DNA from: Vallitalea pronyensis
Lineage (GTDB): Bacteria; Bacillota; Clostridia; Lachnospirales; Vallitaleaceae
Assembly: GCF_018141445.1 (NCBI RefSeq)
Contig: NZ_CP058649.1
Span: 3,429,001 to 3,493,000, forward strand
DNA length: 64,000 bases
Direction of reading: 5' to 3'
Shown one piece after another: positions 18,510-27,626 of the stretch (positions within the stretch are counted from its first letter, which is position 1; every line of letters begins with the position of its first letter). A program made the translations under genes and the position numbers. The notes under the pieces were generated by a model. That model saw only the letters and a program-made list of their open reading frames with translations. It had not been told where the DNA came from and ran no database searches.

Positions 18510-19181
18510 TTATACATGATTCAAAGGCATGAAACCTTGATCATTCTTGTAATAAATCTCTTCTCGGTGTACGGTATAATCATATTTATCATAGGGTATG
18601 TCATTGACTTCACAGAGTGATTGCAACACAACTTCCGGCTTAATATTCATATGACTTCCTGTAGCTAGTAACAAGATGAGTGTATGGGGTTCTGGTAATG
18701 CCATATGAAAGATGCCTGGTTTTATATTAATTTCTCTCATCACATTCTTTTTATTTTTTTTATGAATCATAATTTCTTCCATTGTCATAAGTTTGTTAAT
18801 CATCTTTTCTGTAATGACTGTATGTTTTAGGGTCACTTTATATTTGGCAGCATCAATAAGTGCCATGGCACTCTTTGCTTTATCTGGAAGTTCTGTCATG
18901 CTAATAATAACCAATCCCGTTGGTGTATGGCGATTGAGGATGTCGCAATAGGTGAGACAATCAATATTTTCTGTTGTCTTCACATCCATATATTCACCGT
19001 CACTTGTTACCCCTACTGATAATGGAGCACCAATGGACATGATTTGGTGTGGATTAAACCCTTCTGAATAAGCAATGGGAAATCCAGATTTTTTAAATAC
19101 TCTTTGGAAATTTCGTATCAAATCTAAGTGCCCAATGAATTTCATGGTCCCTTTTTTCGCAAATTTTATTCTAATCAACAT
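18510..19181 (-). CDS. TIGR03936/DUF2344 radical SAM-associated protein
   Basis: 223 residues from the ATG at 19181 (SD GGAGGA upstream), overlapping the end of the radical SAM gene by 11 bases. It begins RIKFAKKGTMKFIGHLDLIRNFQR and contains SEGFNPHQIMSIGAPLSVGV, the hallmark of DUF2344. This family is almost always next to, or fused to, TIGR03960 radical SAM proteins and probably works with them; the substrate is unknown, with tRNA or ribosome modification often suggested by the cluster. Confidence 0.92.
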   Translation of the reverse strand: MLIRIKFAKKGTMKFIGHLDLIRNFQRVFKKSGFPIAYSEGFNPHQIMSIGAPLSVGVTSDGEYMDVKTTENIDCLTYCDILNRHTPTGLVIISMTELPDKAKSAMALIDAAKYKVTLKHTVITEKMINKLMTMEEIMIHKKNKKNVMREINIKPGIFHMALPEPHTLILLLATGSHMNIKPEVVLQSLCEVNDIPYDKYDYTVHREEIYYKNDQGFMPLNHV

Positions 19182-21024
19182 AGCATATTCCTCCGCCAAA
19201 TCCTTTTGCACCACAGTTCATACACCCATCCATACAATTCGGTGTTACCTTACCTTCATTGGCACGTTGAAGCTCTTGATATAAGAATGCTTTTGTTACA
19301 CCTACATCAATAAAGTCCCAAGGTAAGATTTCTTCATAATTTCGTTCTCTTACCGTATAAAAAAGTGGGTCAATACCTGTACGATTAAATGCATCGTCCC
19401 AATGGCTAAATCTAAAAAATTCAGACCAAGCGTCAAAAGTTGCGCCATTTTTCCAAGCAGCATATATGACTTGTCCAATACGTCTGTCACCTCTTGCTAT
19501 AACACCTTCAAGCATACTGGTTTTTGCATCGTGACAATTATATTTAATGTTCTTCTTATTCACTTTCTTATTAAGATGGTCCTGTTTCTCCATAAATGTT
19601 TCATAAGGATTTTGTGGACTCCATTGAAAGGGAGTAAACGCTTTTGGTACAAAGAAAGATGTACTTAACACAATCTGCGGACGCCGTTTTCTCACTTCTT
19701 TGGGTAACTTATAGTATTCTTCAACAATGTCTTGTCCCAGTTTAGCAATGGCATCTATATCATCAAAAGTCTCTGTCGGTAAACCTAACATAAAATACAA
19801 TTTAACTCTTGTCCATCCACCTTGAAAAGCTTCCCCAGCACCATTTAAGATATCTTCTTCTGTTAACCCTTTATTAATAACGTCTCTGAGCCGTTGTGAC
19901 CCTGCTTCTGGCGCAAAGGTTATACTGCTCTTTCTGACACCTTGCACTTTGTTCATGATATCTAATGAAAACTGGTCAATCCTAAGAGAAGGTAGGGATA
20001 AATTCACATGTTTATCGTTACCAAATTCATCGATCAGGTATTCCGTTAATTCCTGTAACCCTGAATAATCACTTGAACTTAAGGAAATAAGTGAGATTTC
20101 ATGGTGACCTGTGTTTTGAATCAGTTCTTTTGCTTGTTTCTTTAGCACATCCACATCTTTTTCACGAACTGGACGGTAGATCATACCCGCTTGACAGAAG
20201 CGACACCCTCTTGAGCAACCCCTAAATAATTCAAGGACTACACGGTCATGAACTGTTTGTATAAGCGGCACCAAAGGTTTGCTGGGATAAGGTGCATCGG
20301 TCATGTTCATAACAACTTGCTTTTTAATAGAAGGTTTTGCATGGGGATGGTTAGGTGTAAACGCTTCAATCTCGCCATTGTCCTTATAGGTTACATCGTA
20401 GAACTTAGGTACATAGATACCATCGATATCTAAAAGCTTAACAAGAAAATCGTCTTTCGTACCTTCTTGTGCTTTATGGGCTTTGTATAATTCCAATATC
20501 ACAGGTAATGTTGCTTCACCTTCACCAATGTAAAAAAAGTCAATAAAATCAGCTAGAGGTTCAGGATTATACGTACAGGGTCCACCAGCACATACAATGG
20601 GGTCCTCTTCTTTTCTATCCTTGCTGTACACAGCCATACCTGCTAAATCAAGTGTATTGAGAATATTTGTATAGCTCATCTCATACTGGACGGTAAATCC
20701 AAGAAAGTCAAAATCCTTAACGGGATCTTGTGATTCTAAGGCAAATAACGGTAAGCCTTTTTCTCGCATAATGGCTTCTAAGTCAGACCAAGGTGAGAAT
20801 ACCCGTTCACAATACGTATCTTCTCTTCTATTTAAAAAATCATATAATATAGCTAACCCTACATGGGACATACCGATTTCATACACATCTGGAAAACATA
20901 ATGCAAACCGAATAGCCATTGCTGATGTGTCTTTATGGATGACATTAATTTCATTTCCTAGGTATCTTGCAGGCTTTTCGACACTTAGTAAAATATCATC
21001 TGTTAGCTGTAGTTTCTTATCCAT
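19171..21024 (-). CDS. TIGR03960-family radical SAM protein
   Basis: 617 residues: an N-terminal B12-binding-like Rossmann domain (~30-200) and a radical SAM barrel with the 4Fe-4S cysteines C270, C274 and C277 (GCSRGCRFCQAG). The C-terminus adds a cysteine-rich tail (NCMDGCMNCGAKGFGGG) that may hold a second cluster. The family has no proven substrate. It heads a conserved run with DUF2344, RNase E/G and rplU, pointing to RNA or ribosome maturation. The next gene overlaps it, indicating tight coupling. Confidence 0.93.
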   Translation of the reverse strand: MDKKLQLTDDILLSVEKPARYLGNEINVIHKDTSAMAIRFALCFPDVYEIGMSHVGLAILYDFLNRREDTYCERVFSPWSDLEAIMREKGLPLFALESQDPVKDFDFLGFTVQYEMSYTNILNTLDLAGMAVYSKDRKEEDPIVCAGGPCTYNPEPLADFIDFFYIGEGEATLPVILELYKAHKAQEGTKDDFLVKLLDIDGIYVPKFYDVTYKDNGEIEAFTPNHPHAKPSIKKQVVMNMTDAPYPSKPLVPLIQTVHDRVVLELFRGCSRGCRFCQAGMIYRPVREKDVDVLKKQAKELIQNTGHHEISLISLSSSDYSGLQELTEYLIDEFGNDKHVNLSLPSLRIDQFSLDIMNKVQGVRKSSITFAPEAGSQRLRDVINKGLTEEDILNGAGEAFQGGWTRVKLYFMLGLPTETFDDIDAIAKLGQDIVEEYYKLPKEVRKRRPQIVLSTSFFVPKAFTPFQWSPQNPYETFMEKQDHLNKKVNKKNIKYNCHDAKTSMLEGVIARGDRRIGQVIYAAWKNGATFDAWSEFFRFSHWDDAFNRTGIDPLFYTVRERNYEEILPWDFIDVGVTKAFLYQELQRANEGKVTPNCMDGCMNCGAKGFGGGICYVD

Positions 21025-21209
21025 TTTAATTAGCTCCTTTAAACGATGGGATAGTTGTCTATCATTCTGTATTCTTAATCCAGTGACGCTGTTCTTGTAC
21101 TATCATATAATATTATTGCCCAGATAACAACCAAAACTTTAAATTTGACACTACATGCATTCTAATACCAGGTTATACGCAAGATTTAAAGGAATTATTT
21201 TGTATAATG

Positions 21210-21281
21210 AAAGGTTCTACGACCCTATTAAGCTCACCTATTTAAGAGTAGATGTTCTTAATGCATTGTCATAGAACCTTT
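21210..21281. repeat. Inverted repeat with 14-base arms
   Basis: Arms 21210-21223 and 21268-21281 match in 13 of 14 positions, with a 44-base loop. It lies 33 bp after the small membrane-protein gene and may end its transcript, though no T run follows on the minus strand. Confidence 0.45.
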
Positions 21282-21313
21282 GTCAATCACCGATATGTAT
21301 GTGTGAAAGTCAT

Positions 21314-21616
21314 TTACTGCCCTTCACCATCGTTTACACCAAATAAATTGCCCAGAGCACTTCCGCCATTCATTTTAAACACTTTGTTGGATAGTTCATT
21401 AAAATCTTCATTATAATAAAGCACTTCATAGATGGTATCCACACTAAAACCACCTACTTTTACATCGTACTTCTTGATATACAAGGTGGATAGTAAAATG
21501 ACAAATGCAATGAATATTTTTAAAGTAAACATATTGGTAGTAGGCTCTGGCTGTCTTCGATTTCTTGCCCGTGTATAGTTTTTTCGCCGTACATTTTTCC
21601 TACTTTTCTTATTCAC
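21314..21616 (-). CDS. Small single-pass membrane protein, possible SpoIVFA-type remnant
   Basis: 100 residues, not recognised with certainty. A strongly basic N-terminus (MNKKSRKNVRRKNYTRARNR) is followed by one membrane helix (~30-47) and a short extracytoplasmic tail ending in VNDGEGQ. SD GGAGAGGA precedes the ATG. In related Clostridia the gene just upstream of TIGR03960 is often an M23 peptidase/SpoIVFA, sometimes with SpoIVFB; this protein looks like the N-terminal membrane part without the peptidase domain. The remnant idea is inference. Confidence 0.6.
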   Translation of the reverse strand: MNKKSRKNVRRKNYTRARNRRQPEPTTNMFTLKIFIAFVILLSTLYIKKYDVKVGGFSVDTIYEVLYYNEDFNELSNKVFKMNGGSALGNLFGVNDGEGQ

Positions 21617-21645
21617 TTATAATCCTCTCCTTTCTCCATTGGTGT

Positions 21646-23487
21646 TTAAAAGTCAATTTTCACCTTATAGGTCTCTAGCCAAATGTTTAACTGAATGAGA
21701 TAGGCTATAAATTGAGGTTCCTTCATTAATTGTCCAAACCAAGGGGTTATAAACAGTTTATTATCATGTTTTAATAAGGCATAGACTTGCTTTGTATTAA
21801 TCAGGTCATGTAAAGGGCTGCTTTTACAATCCAATATGTTTTTTAACATAGACCGCACAGCCTTCATATAAGCAGGATGATAGGTCTTTGGATAGGGTGA
21901 CTTCTTACGGTAAACAACATCCTTTGGCAGATGATGTTCCAGACACTTTCTTAATAAGCCTTTTTCGATTTGACCATAATTTTTAAGGTGCCAAGGGATG
22001 TTCCAAGCATATTCAACGATTCGATGATCCGCATAAGGGACTCTTACCTCAAGGCTTTTGTACATACTCATCCTATCTTTTCGTGTTAATAAAGTTAGCA
22101 TAAACCATTTTAGATTAATATATGTAAGTTTTTTCATTCTTTGTTCAAATACTGACCCATGACCGATATCATCAATTTCCCCTATAGTCTCTTGATACTT
22201 TTCATGAGCAAACGCTGTAAGATTTAATTTTCCAACGGCTGGTGATAGAAAAGATTTTCTTTCATGGATGTGTTTGTTCCATGGGAAGCCATCATAGTAG
22301 ACCTCTTCTTCCTTTTGATACCATGGATAGCCTCCAAAAATCTCATCAGCACATTCACCAGATAATGCCACGGTATGTTTTTGTTTGACCTTGTCACAAA
22401 ACAACATAAGCGATGAATCAATATCAGCCATACCTGGTAAATCATAAGCAAGAACAGCATCTCTAAGTGCCTGTGCTAATTGGTCGTTGGTTAAAATCAC
22501 CCTTTCATGAACAGAGCCTATGTATTGACTAACACCTTTCACCCACTTATTATCGTTACTGGGTTGAAAATCACTTGCCCGAAAGTACTTATCATTATCT
22601 TCATAGTCAATGGAATATGTGGTTAGTTCCCTATCTTGTCTGCTTAAATATTGTGCTGCAATGGATGAAATACCACTAGAGTCTAGTCCACCAGATAAAA
22701 AAGTACATATGGGCACATCGGATACCAATTGCTTAGTAATAGCATCCTCCACCAGATGGGACATGTGATGAATCGTTGTTGCCTCATCTTCTGTATGTTC
22801 TATGGTCTTGGGTTTCCAGTATATATGCCGTTGTGTCTTATCTGATGTATGGAGCATGTACTCACCTGGTTTTAATTCATAAATACCTTTAAAAACACCG
22901 CTACCAGGTATTCGGCTGGGGCCTAAACTGAAAAGTTCCAATAGACCCCTTTCATCAAGCACTGGTTCCAAATCTGGAAATGTTAATAAGGCTTTCATTT
23001 CAGAAGCAAAAATAAATGACCCTTTTACTTCTGCATAAAATAATGGTTTTACACCTAAACGATCCCTAGCTAAAAACAAGCTTTTTGTTTTATCTTCCCA
23101 TACACCAAATGCAAATATACCATTTAGATATGTGGTGCAATCCTCTCCCCATTCCATATAAGCTACCAAGACAACTTCTGTGTCACAATGAGATGTAAAG
23201 GTATAACCTTTTTCCTTAAGCAAATCTCTCACATGATCCGTGTTATAGATTTCACCATTATAGACAATGGTATATGTATACGGACCAACTTTTTTGGTCA
23301 TAGGTTGTTTGCCACCTTCTGGATCAATAACAACCAATCTGCGATGCCCTAATAGTGCATGATCAGTAACATAGTAGCCATATTCATCGGGTCCACGATG
23401 TACTAAGGTCTCTGTCATTTTATAAATAACATCTCTACAAGGTTTAAGATTCTGATTGTAGTGAACCCATCCAGTAATCCCGCACAT
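21646..23487 (-). CDS. asnB: Asparagine synthase (glutamine-hydrolysing)
   Basis: 613 residues from the ATG at 23487 (SD AAGGAG nine bases upstream), which places Cys2 (MCGITGW) as the N-terminal nucleophile after Met removal. The class II glutaminase domain spans ~1-210 and the synthetase domain carries the PP-loop LSGGLDSSG. It converts aspartate, glutamine and ATP to asparagine and glutamate. The start three codons upstream would bury the catalytic Cys. No T-box is visible in its leader, and it stands alone with the small membrane-protein gene downstream. Confidence 0.95.
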   Translation of the reverse strand: MCGITGWVHYNQNLKPCRDVIYKMTETLVHRGPDEYGYYVTDHALLGHRRLVVIDPEGGKQPMTKKVGPYTYTIVYNGEIYNTDHVRDLLKEKGYTFTSHCDTEVVLVAYMEWGEDCTTYLNGIFAFGVWEDKTKSLFLARDRLGVKPLFYAEVKGSFIFASEMKALLTFPDLEPVLDERGLLELFSLGPSRIPGSGVFKGIYELKPGEYMLHTSDKTQRHIYWKPKTIEHTEDEATTIHHMSHLVEDAITKQLVSDVPICTFLSGGLDSSGISSIAAQYLSRQDRELTTYSIDYEDNDKYFRASDFQPSNDNKWVKGVSQYIGSVHERVILTNDQLAQALRDAVLAYDLPGMADIDSSLMLFCDKVKQKHTVALSGECADEIFGGYPWYQKEEEVYYDGFPWNKHIHERKSFLSPAVGKLNLTAFAHEKYQETIGEIDDIGHGSVFEQRMKKLTYINLKWFMLTLLTRKDRMSMYKSLEVRVPYADHRIVEYAWNIPWHLKNYGQIEKGLLRKCLEHHLPKDVVYRKKSPYPKTYHPAYMKAVRSMLKNILDCKSSPLHDLINTKQVYALLKHDNKLFITPWFGQLMKEPQFIAYLIQLNIWLETYKVKIDF

Positions 23488-23770
23488 TGTAATCATCTCC
23501 TTCTATTTAACAGTCAAGTGCCTAATATAAAAGGGCACAAGCTTTCTTATCCTATGTATATGCCAAATCTTACGTTTTATGAGTTGGGGACCTCACAACC
23601 CCCTTTCGATCACTCCTTAAAAAAGCTTGAATCGGTAGTTAAGATATGGTAGGATATTTAGTAATGAAGTTTTTAACTTTAAACAAATAACGTATGTATT
23701 GTGCATAATTTTTTGTGGTAAGAATGTCATCATTATTCTAAATAAATTCATGTATTGTAGGAGGAACATT
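23488..23770. other. Divergent spacer between asnB and tyrS
   Basis: Contains a short strong hairpin (GGGG/CCCC, about 23587-23603) but no T-box sequence on either strand and no clear consensus promoter. Nothing else is recognised. Confidence 0.5.
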
Positions 23771-25003
23771 ATGAGCGTATATGACGTGTTAATGGAAAGA
23801 GGGTTCATCGAACAGACAACCCATGAATCAGAAATAAAAGAATTACTTGAAAATGAAAAAGCCACATTTTATATAGGTTTTGACCCTACAGCTGATAGTT
23901 TAACAGTAGGTCACTTCTTGCCTGTTATGGCAATGGCTCATATGCAAAGAGCTGGTCATCGCCCTATTGTGCTTATTGGCGGTGGTACAACCATGGTTGG
24001 TGACCCAACGGGTAAAACAGATATGCGTAAGATGATGACCGTTGACCAAATTGGTGAAAATGCTAATATTTTCAAAGGTCAATTGTCTAAGTTCATTGAT
24101 TTTACTGATGACAAAGCGATTATGGTTAATAATGCCGACTGGTTATTAGACCTTAACTATGTAGAATTCCTTCGAGAGGTGGGTGTACATTTTTCCGTTA
24201 ACCGTATGTTAACAGCTGATTGTTATAAGTCAAGAATGGAAAAAGGCCTTACCTTTTTAGAGTTTAATTACATGCTTATGCAATCCTATGACTTCTTAGC
24301 CCTTAATCGTGAATACAACTGTACCATTCAAATGGGTGGTAATGATCAGTGGTCGAATATCTTGGGCGGTGTTGAACTTATTCGTCGTACGGAACAAAAG
24401 CCTGCATTTGGTATGACCTTCAAGCTTCTTACTACAAGTGAAGGTAAAAAAATGGGTAAAACTGAAAAAGGTGCTGTTTGGCTTGATCCTAAGAAAACCA
24501 CACCTTATGAGTTCTATCAATATTGGAGAAATGTAGAAGATGCCAAAGTAGAAGAATGTCTGGGACTTCTTACATTCTTACCAATGGATGAAGTAAGACG
24601 TCTAGGTGCTCTTCAGGATGCTGAAATAAACAAAGCTAAGGAAGTTCTTGCTTTTGAAATTACAAAGATTGTACATGGCGAAGCACTTGCTAAAGAAGCT
24701 ATGGAAGCGGCAAAAGCTCTCTTTACTGGTGGTGCAAAAGGTGGCTCTATTCCAACAACCCTTGTGACAAAAGATGAGTTTGCTGGCGAAGGTATGGACA
24801 TTATATCTGCTCTTCAAAAAGCGAAACTTGTGCCTACCCGTTCAGAAGGTCGTCGTATGGTTCAACAAGGAGGCGTTCGCATTAACGATGTTAAAGTTGA
24901 AGGCATTGACCGGATGGTAACTGACGCCGATTTCACAGAAGACGGGACAATCTTATTAAAAAAAGGTAAAAAAGGTTATCACCAATTTCAGTTGGAACAA
25001 TAA
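23771..25003 (+). CDS. tyrS: Tyrosyl-tRNA synthetase
   Basis: 410 residues from the ATG at 23771, six bases after SD AGGAGG; the longer frame upstream lacks an SD. Class I signatures are present: the HIGH-type TVGHFLP and the KMSKS-type KKMGKTEKG. An S4 RNA-binding domain closes the protein ([19 protein letters not shown]). It charges tRNA-Tyr. Many Firmicutes tyrS genes have a T-box leader; none is visible here. A large structured terminator follows. Confidence 0.96.
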   Translation: MSVYDVLMERGFIEQTTHESEIKELLENEKATFYIGFDPTADSLTVGHFLPVMAMAHMQRAGHRPIVLIGGGTTMVGDPTGKTDMRKMMTVDQIGENANIFKGQLSKFIDFTDDKAIMVNNADWLLDLNYVEFLREVGVHFSVNRMLTADCYKSRMEKGLTFLEFNYMLMQSYDFLALNREYNCTIQMGGNDQWSNILGGVELIRRTEQKPAFGMTFKLLTTSEGKKMGKTEKGAVWLDPKKTTPYEFYQYWRNVEDAKVEECLGLLTFLPMDEVRRLGALQDAEINKAKEVLAFEITKIVHGEALAKEAMEAAKALFTGGAKGGSIPTTLVTKDEFAGEGMDIISALQKAKLVPTRSEGRRMVQQGGVRINDVKVEGIDRMVTDADFTEDGTILLKKGKKGYHQFQLEQ

Positions 25004-25013
25004 TCGTACATGA

Positions 25014-25127
25014 GAAGGGCTATCTAATCAAGCAGATCGGTTCATGAGTGAAGTAAACGCATTGAGTAAAGGCTAATCGTTTACGGTTCACCTATGCAAA
25101 CATAATCTGTTGATTGGGTAGCTTTTT
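25014..25127 (+). terminator. Large structured tyrS terminator
   Basis: Outer interrupted stem from AAGGGCTA...TAATCAA...CAGAT (25014-25036) pairing with ATCTG-TTGATT-TAGCTT (25105-25123), and an inner stem GTAAACG/CGTTTAC (25053-25059, 25078-25084) extended by GTGAA/TTCAC. A T run follows to 25127. Confidence 0.7.
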
Positions 25128-25264
25128 ATGTATTTAACACTCTTCTATTTACCCTATTGTGTATCAACGGATAATTATGTATAATGACCAGACATATCTT
25201 GGTTACTTAAGTGAGTGCAGTTGCTTTAGACTAGCATTTAATCATCATTAGCAAGAAAGGAGTC

Positions 25265-25762
25265 ATGAAATTGTATAAAAAAATATATCTAGAAAAATTT
25301 ACGAGTGAAGACTTTGATCAATATTATCAATTAGTAAGTAACGAACAAGTAATGGCAAAGATTACGGAGCGCTCAATACCTTTAGATGAAGCAAAAGAAA
25401 AATTCAAATTACTTTTACTGAATAACGCATTACACCCTCTATTCGGTCATCTAAAAATAACTGAAATGGATACAAATGAATTCATTGGTTTAGCTAAACT
25501 AAAAGTGAAAGAAATGGGTTCTATAGAAGCAGAACTTGGTTATATGTTATTACCTGAGTATTGGGGAAAGGGTATTTGTACCCAAGTTGCCAGCATGTTA
25601 GTTGAAAAAGCAAAATCCATAAAACAACTTGATAAACTTGTGGCCATTATAGACCCTGCTAATATCCCTTCCCGAAAGATTCTCATTAAGAATGGTTTTA
25701 AGTCAGATAAACTATGTGAAATAGATGGTTTGCCAGGTGAAATACTAAGCATGAAGGTATAA
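25265..25762 (+). CDS. GNAT family N-acetyltransferase
   Basis: 165 residues of the RimJ/RimL-type GNAT fold: the acetyl-CoA pyrophosphate loop region reads YWGKGICTQ (with E-L-G-Y-M-L before it), and PANIPSRKILIKNGF is the usual helix-strand after it. The substrate is unknown. SD AAAGGAG precedes the ATG. A perfect 17-bp inverted repeat overlaps its stop codon. The neighbours are unrelated, so context gives no hint. Confidence 0.88.
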   Translation: MKLYKKIYLEKFTSEDFDQYYQLVSNEQVMAKITERSIPLDEAKEKFKLLLLNNALHPLFGHLKITEMDTNEFIGLAKLKVKEMGSIEAELGYMLLPEYWGKGICTQVASMLVEKAKSIKQLDKLVAIIDPANIPSRKILIKNGFKSDKLCEIDGLPGEILSMKV

Positions 25763-25793
25763 ATTGATTTTCAATCTATACCTTCATGCTTAG
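25745..25793. terminator. Perfect hairpin overlapping the GNAT stop codon
   Basis: 17-bp perfect arms 25745-25761 and 25777-25793 with a small ATTGA/TCAAT hairpin in the loop. It contains the stop codon and lies between convergent genes, so it probably ends both transcripts, though no long T run follows. Confidence 0.6.
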
Positions 25794-25833
25794 CATCTAC
25801 TCTCCTCTATGATTTTGAAGATCTATACGTTAA

Positions 25834-25998
25834 CTAAACGTCTCGTTTAATAAATGCCATGGTTGGCTGGTTACACGTTGGGCATTTCCAGAACTCTGGT
25901 AAATCTTCAAATTTTGTGTTTGGTGCTATATCTTGTGTCCAATCACCTTTTTGTGGCCGATAGATATAGCCACATACAGTGCATTTATAACTGGTCAT
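25834..25998 (-). CDS. Rubredoxin
   Basis: 54 residues, too short for usual cut-offs. The protein has the two iron-binding pairs: CTVCGY near residue 6-11 and CPTCNQ near residue 39-44, with the typical IAPNTKFEDLPEFWKCP linker. The second pair is followed by N rather than the usual G. Rubredoxins carry one electron in oxygen defence of anaerobes. SD AAGGTGAT precedes the ATG at 25998. It lies 23 bp after the DUF2721 gene on the same strand and would be cotranscribed; a Fur-like box lies at the promoter. Confidence 0.9.
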   Translation of the reverse strand: MTSYKCTVCGYIYRPQKGDWTQDIAPNTKFEDLPEFWKCPTCNQPTMAFIKRDV

Positions 25999-26021
25999 TT
26001 TATCACCTTCCTAAGATGTTG

Positions 26022-26432
26022 TCATTTAACTTTTCCACACACTTCTTCATCTTCACATAATTGAATGGTTAAAGCACCCACTGACATGTATATCTCCATG
26101 AAACATATGGCAAGCGATATGGCCAGTAATACGAGGGATGCACCAAAAAAGTAGGAGGCTACTGTTGGCAAAGAAATAAAAATCAACAGCATGCTGATGA
26201 TATTCGTAAAAAAACCACTGATAGCAAAAGCTTGCATATTTCTAATATACATAAGACGTTTGCGCAAATTTTTTATTTGATTTTTTAATTTTTGACTTGG
26301 ATAGTCCGTATGTTCTTTATGCAGTGCCCTAGCTCGATCTGCCAATCCTAAAAATCGGCTTGTATAGGCAATCATCAATAACGAAAGCGCTGGAAATAAG
26401 AGTGCTGGAATACTTAATGTTAATTCTTTCAA
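26022..26432 (-). CDS. DUF2721 membrane protein
   Basis: 136 residues with an N-terminal hydrophobic segment (~5-25) containing SIPALLFPALSLLMIAYTSRFL, the DUF2721 signature, then a basic region and two more helices (~68-90, 95-117). Function unknown. The start is TTG at 26432 with SD AGGAGGTGG. It is upstream of a rubredoxin in a probable two-gene operon, hinting at a redox or iron connection. Confidence 0.85.
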   Translation of the reverse strand: MKELTLSIPALLFPALSLLMIAYTSRFLGLADRARALHKEHTDYPSQKLKNQIKNLRKRLMYIRNMQAFAISGFFTNIISMLLIFISLPTVASYFFGASLVLLAISLAICFMEIYMSVGALTIQLCEDEEVCGKVK

Positions 26433-26451
26433 AAAACCACCTCCTAGTGGT

Positions 26452-26480
26452 ATTATGCCTTATGGTTTAAAGGTTGTCAA
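26452..26480 (-). promoter_or_regulatory. Promoter of DUF2721-rubredoxin
   Basis: Minus strand TTGACA (26475-26480), 17-bp spacer, CATAAT (26452-26457). The start site would fall very close to the SD, giving a very short leader. Confidence 0.55.
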
Positions 26481-26481
26481 G

Positions 26482-26499
26482 TGATAATCATTATTATCA
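26482..26499. promoter_or_regulatory. Fur-family-like box
   Basis: TGATAATCATTATTATCA: perfect 7-base arms TGATAAT/ATTATCA, and 14 of 15 matches to the Bacillus Fur box TGATAAT-N-ATTATCA. It lies immediately upstream of the -35 element of DUF2721-rubredoxin. Confidence 0.5.
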
Positions 26500-26730
26500 A
26501 ATAATATAATGTTAGCTTAGCTTCCTTATGCATGACAAATTACATGAGTTACATCTGCGTTTTAATGAATGGTTATTTGATTAAAATTGTTCTTTATAAT
26601 TCCATGGGCATGTTTTATAATATAGTGGTTGACTATATTAGGTTGTATAGTAATTAAATACAAACTTTATAGCCTTATAATGTACGATTGCTTAAGATGC
26701 GTAATAAACAAAAGACAGGAGCGTGTATCT

Positions 26731-27489
26731 ATGAATATTCTACTACTATGTATAGCTGGTTTTGTTGCGGCATTCGTTGATTCTATAGCCGGTGGTGGTG
26801 GTTTAATTAGTGTACCTGCTTATCAATTAGCAGGGTTACCCCCACTTTTTGTTCTTGGAACAAATAAATTCTCAGCATCTTGTGCATCTTTCACCAGTTC
26901 ATTAAAATACATACGCAGTGGTAAAGGTGATAAAAAGCTTCTAAAGTTTGCAGTACCTTTTACCTTAGTTGGAGCCAGTATTGGTGTATTCACAGTATCA
27001 GGTATCGATGAGCGTATTCTTAGCGGTATTATTGTTATGATGGTGCTGATTATTGGTGTCTATTCATTATTTTCACGTCGTATTGGTATAAAGGAGAATA
27101 TAAAACCCTTTACAGCCAAACGTATTGTCATGATCATTTTACTGGCAATTTCTTTGGGTTTTTATGATGGTTTTTTTGGACCAGGTACAGGGTCCTTTTT
27201 AATATTTGGTCTGATTCATATTATTGGTTATGAATTTACCAAGGCTTCTGCCAATGCCCGGGTTATGAATTTTGTTAGCAATCTGACTTCCCTATTTTTA
27301 TTTGCTCTTCATGGCAACATCAAATACCGCTATGGTATTCCTGTTGCAATCTGCAGCATCATTGGTGCTCGTTTAGGTACATCCCTTGCCTTAAAGAACG
27401 GTGCAAAGATCATAAAACCAATTTTTGTATCCATGTCCTTACTCATATCCCTAAAACTATTATTGATCGACGTCTTACATATCTTCTAA
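26731..27489 (+). CDS. TSUP/TauE-SafE family membrane transporter
   Basis: 252 residues from the ATG at 26731 (SD AGGAG nine bases upstream); the upstream extension has no SD. About eight hydrophobic segments and the TSUP signatures AAFVDSIAGGGGLISVPA and the second-half FYDGFFGPGTGSF are present. Family members export sulfite, sulfoacetate or other organosulfur anions; the substrate is unknown here. It is monocistronic and ends in a bidirectional terminator. Confidence 0.9.
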   Translation: MNILLLCIAGFVAAFVDSIAGGGGLISVPAYQLAGLPPLFVLGTNKFSASCASFTSSLKYIRSGKGDKKLLKFAVPFTLVGASIGVFTVSGIDERILSGIIVMMVLIIGVYSLFSRRIGIKENIKPFTAKRIVMIILLAISLGFYDGFFGPGTGSFLIFGLIHIIGYEFTKASANARVMNFVSNLTSLFLFALHGNIKYRYGIPVAICSIIGARLGTSLALKNGAKIIKPIFVSMSLLISLKLLLIDVLHIF

Positions 27490-27550
27490 ATAGACATTAA
27501 AAGAATGAATGTACCATTGAAGAATCTATGTAACCATTCCAAAACACGCA

Positions 27551-27589
27551 TAAGAAAATAAAGGGGCTGCTAACCCCTTTATTTTCTTA
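27551..27589. terminator. Bidirectional terminator
   Basis: Perfect 16-bp arms 27551-27566 and 27574-27589 with 7-base loop. A/T-rich stem bases provide T-rich tails in both directions, serving the TSUP gene and the convergent uxuB. Confidence 0.88.
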
Positions 27590-27626
27590 TAGTAAAGTTC
27601 TGATTAGTGCCAAGGTAACCTTGCCT

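Noticed and set aside
23488..23770. T-box leader for asnB or tyrS
   Set aside because: The conserved GGTGG-type T-box antiterminator sequence is absent on both strands.
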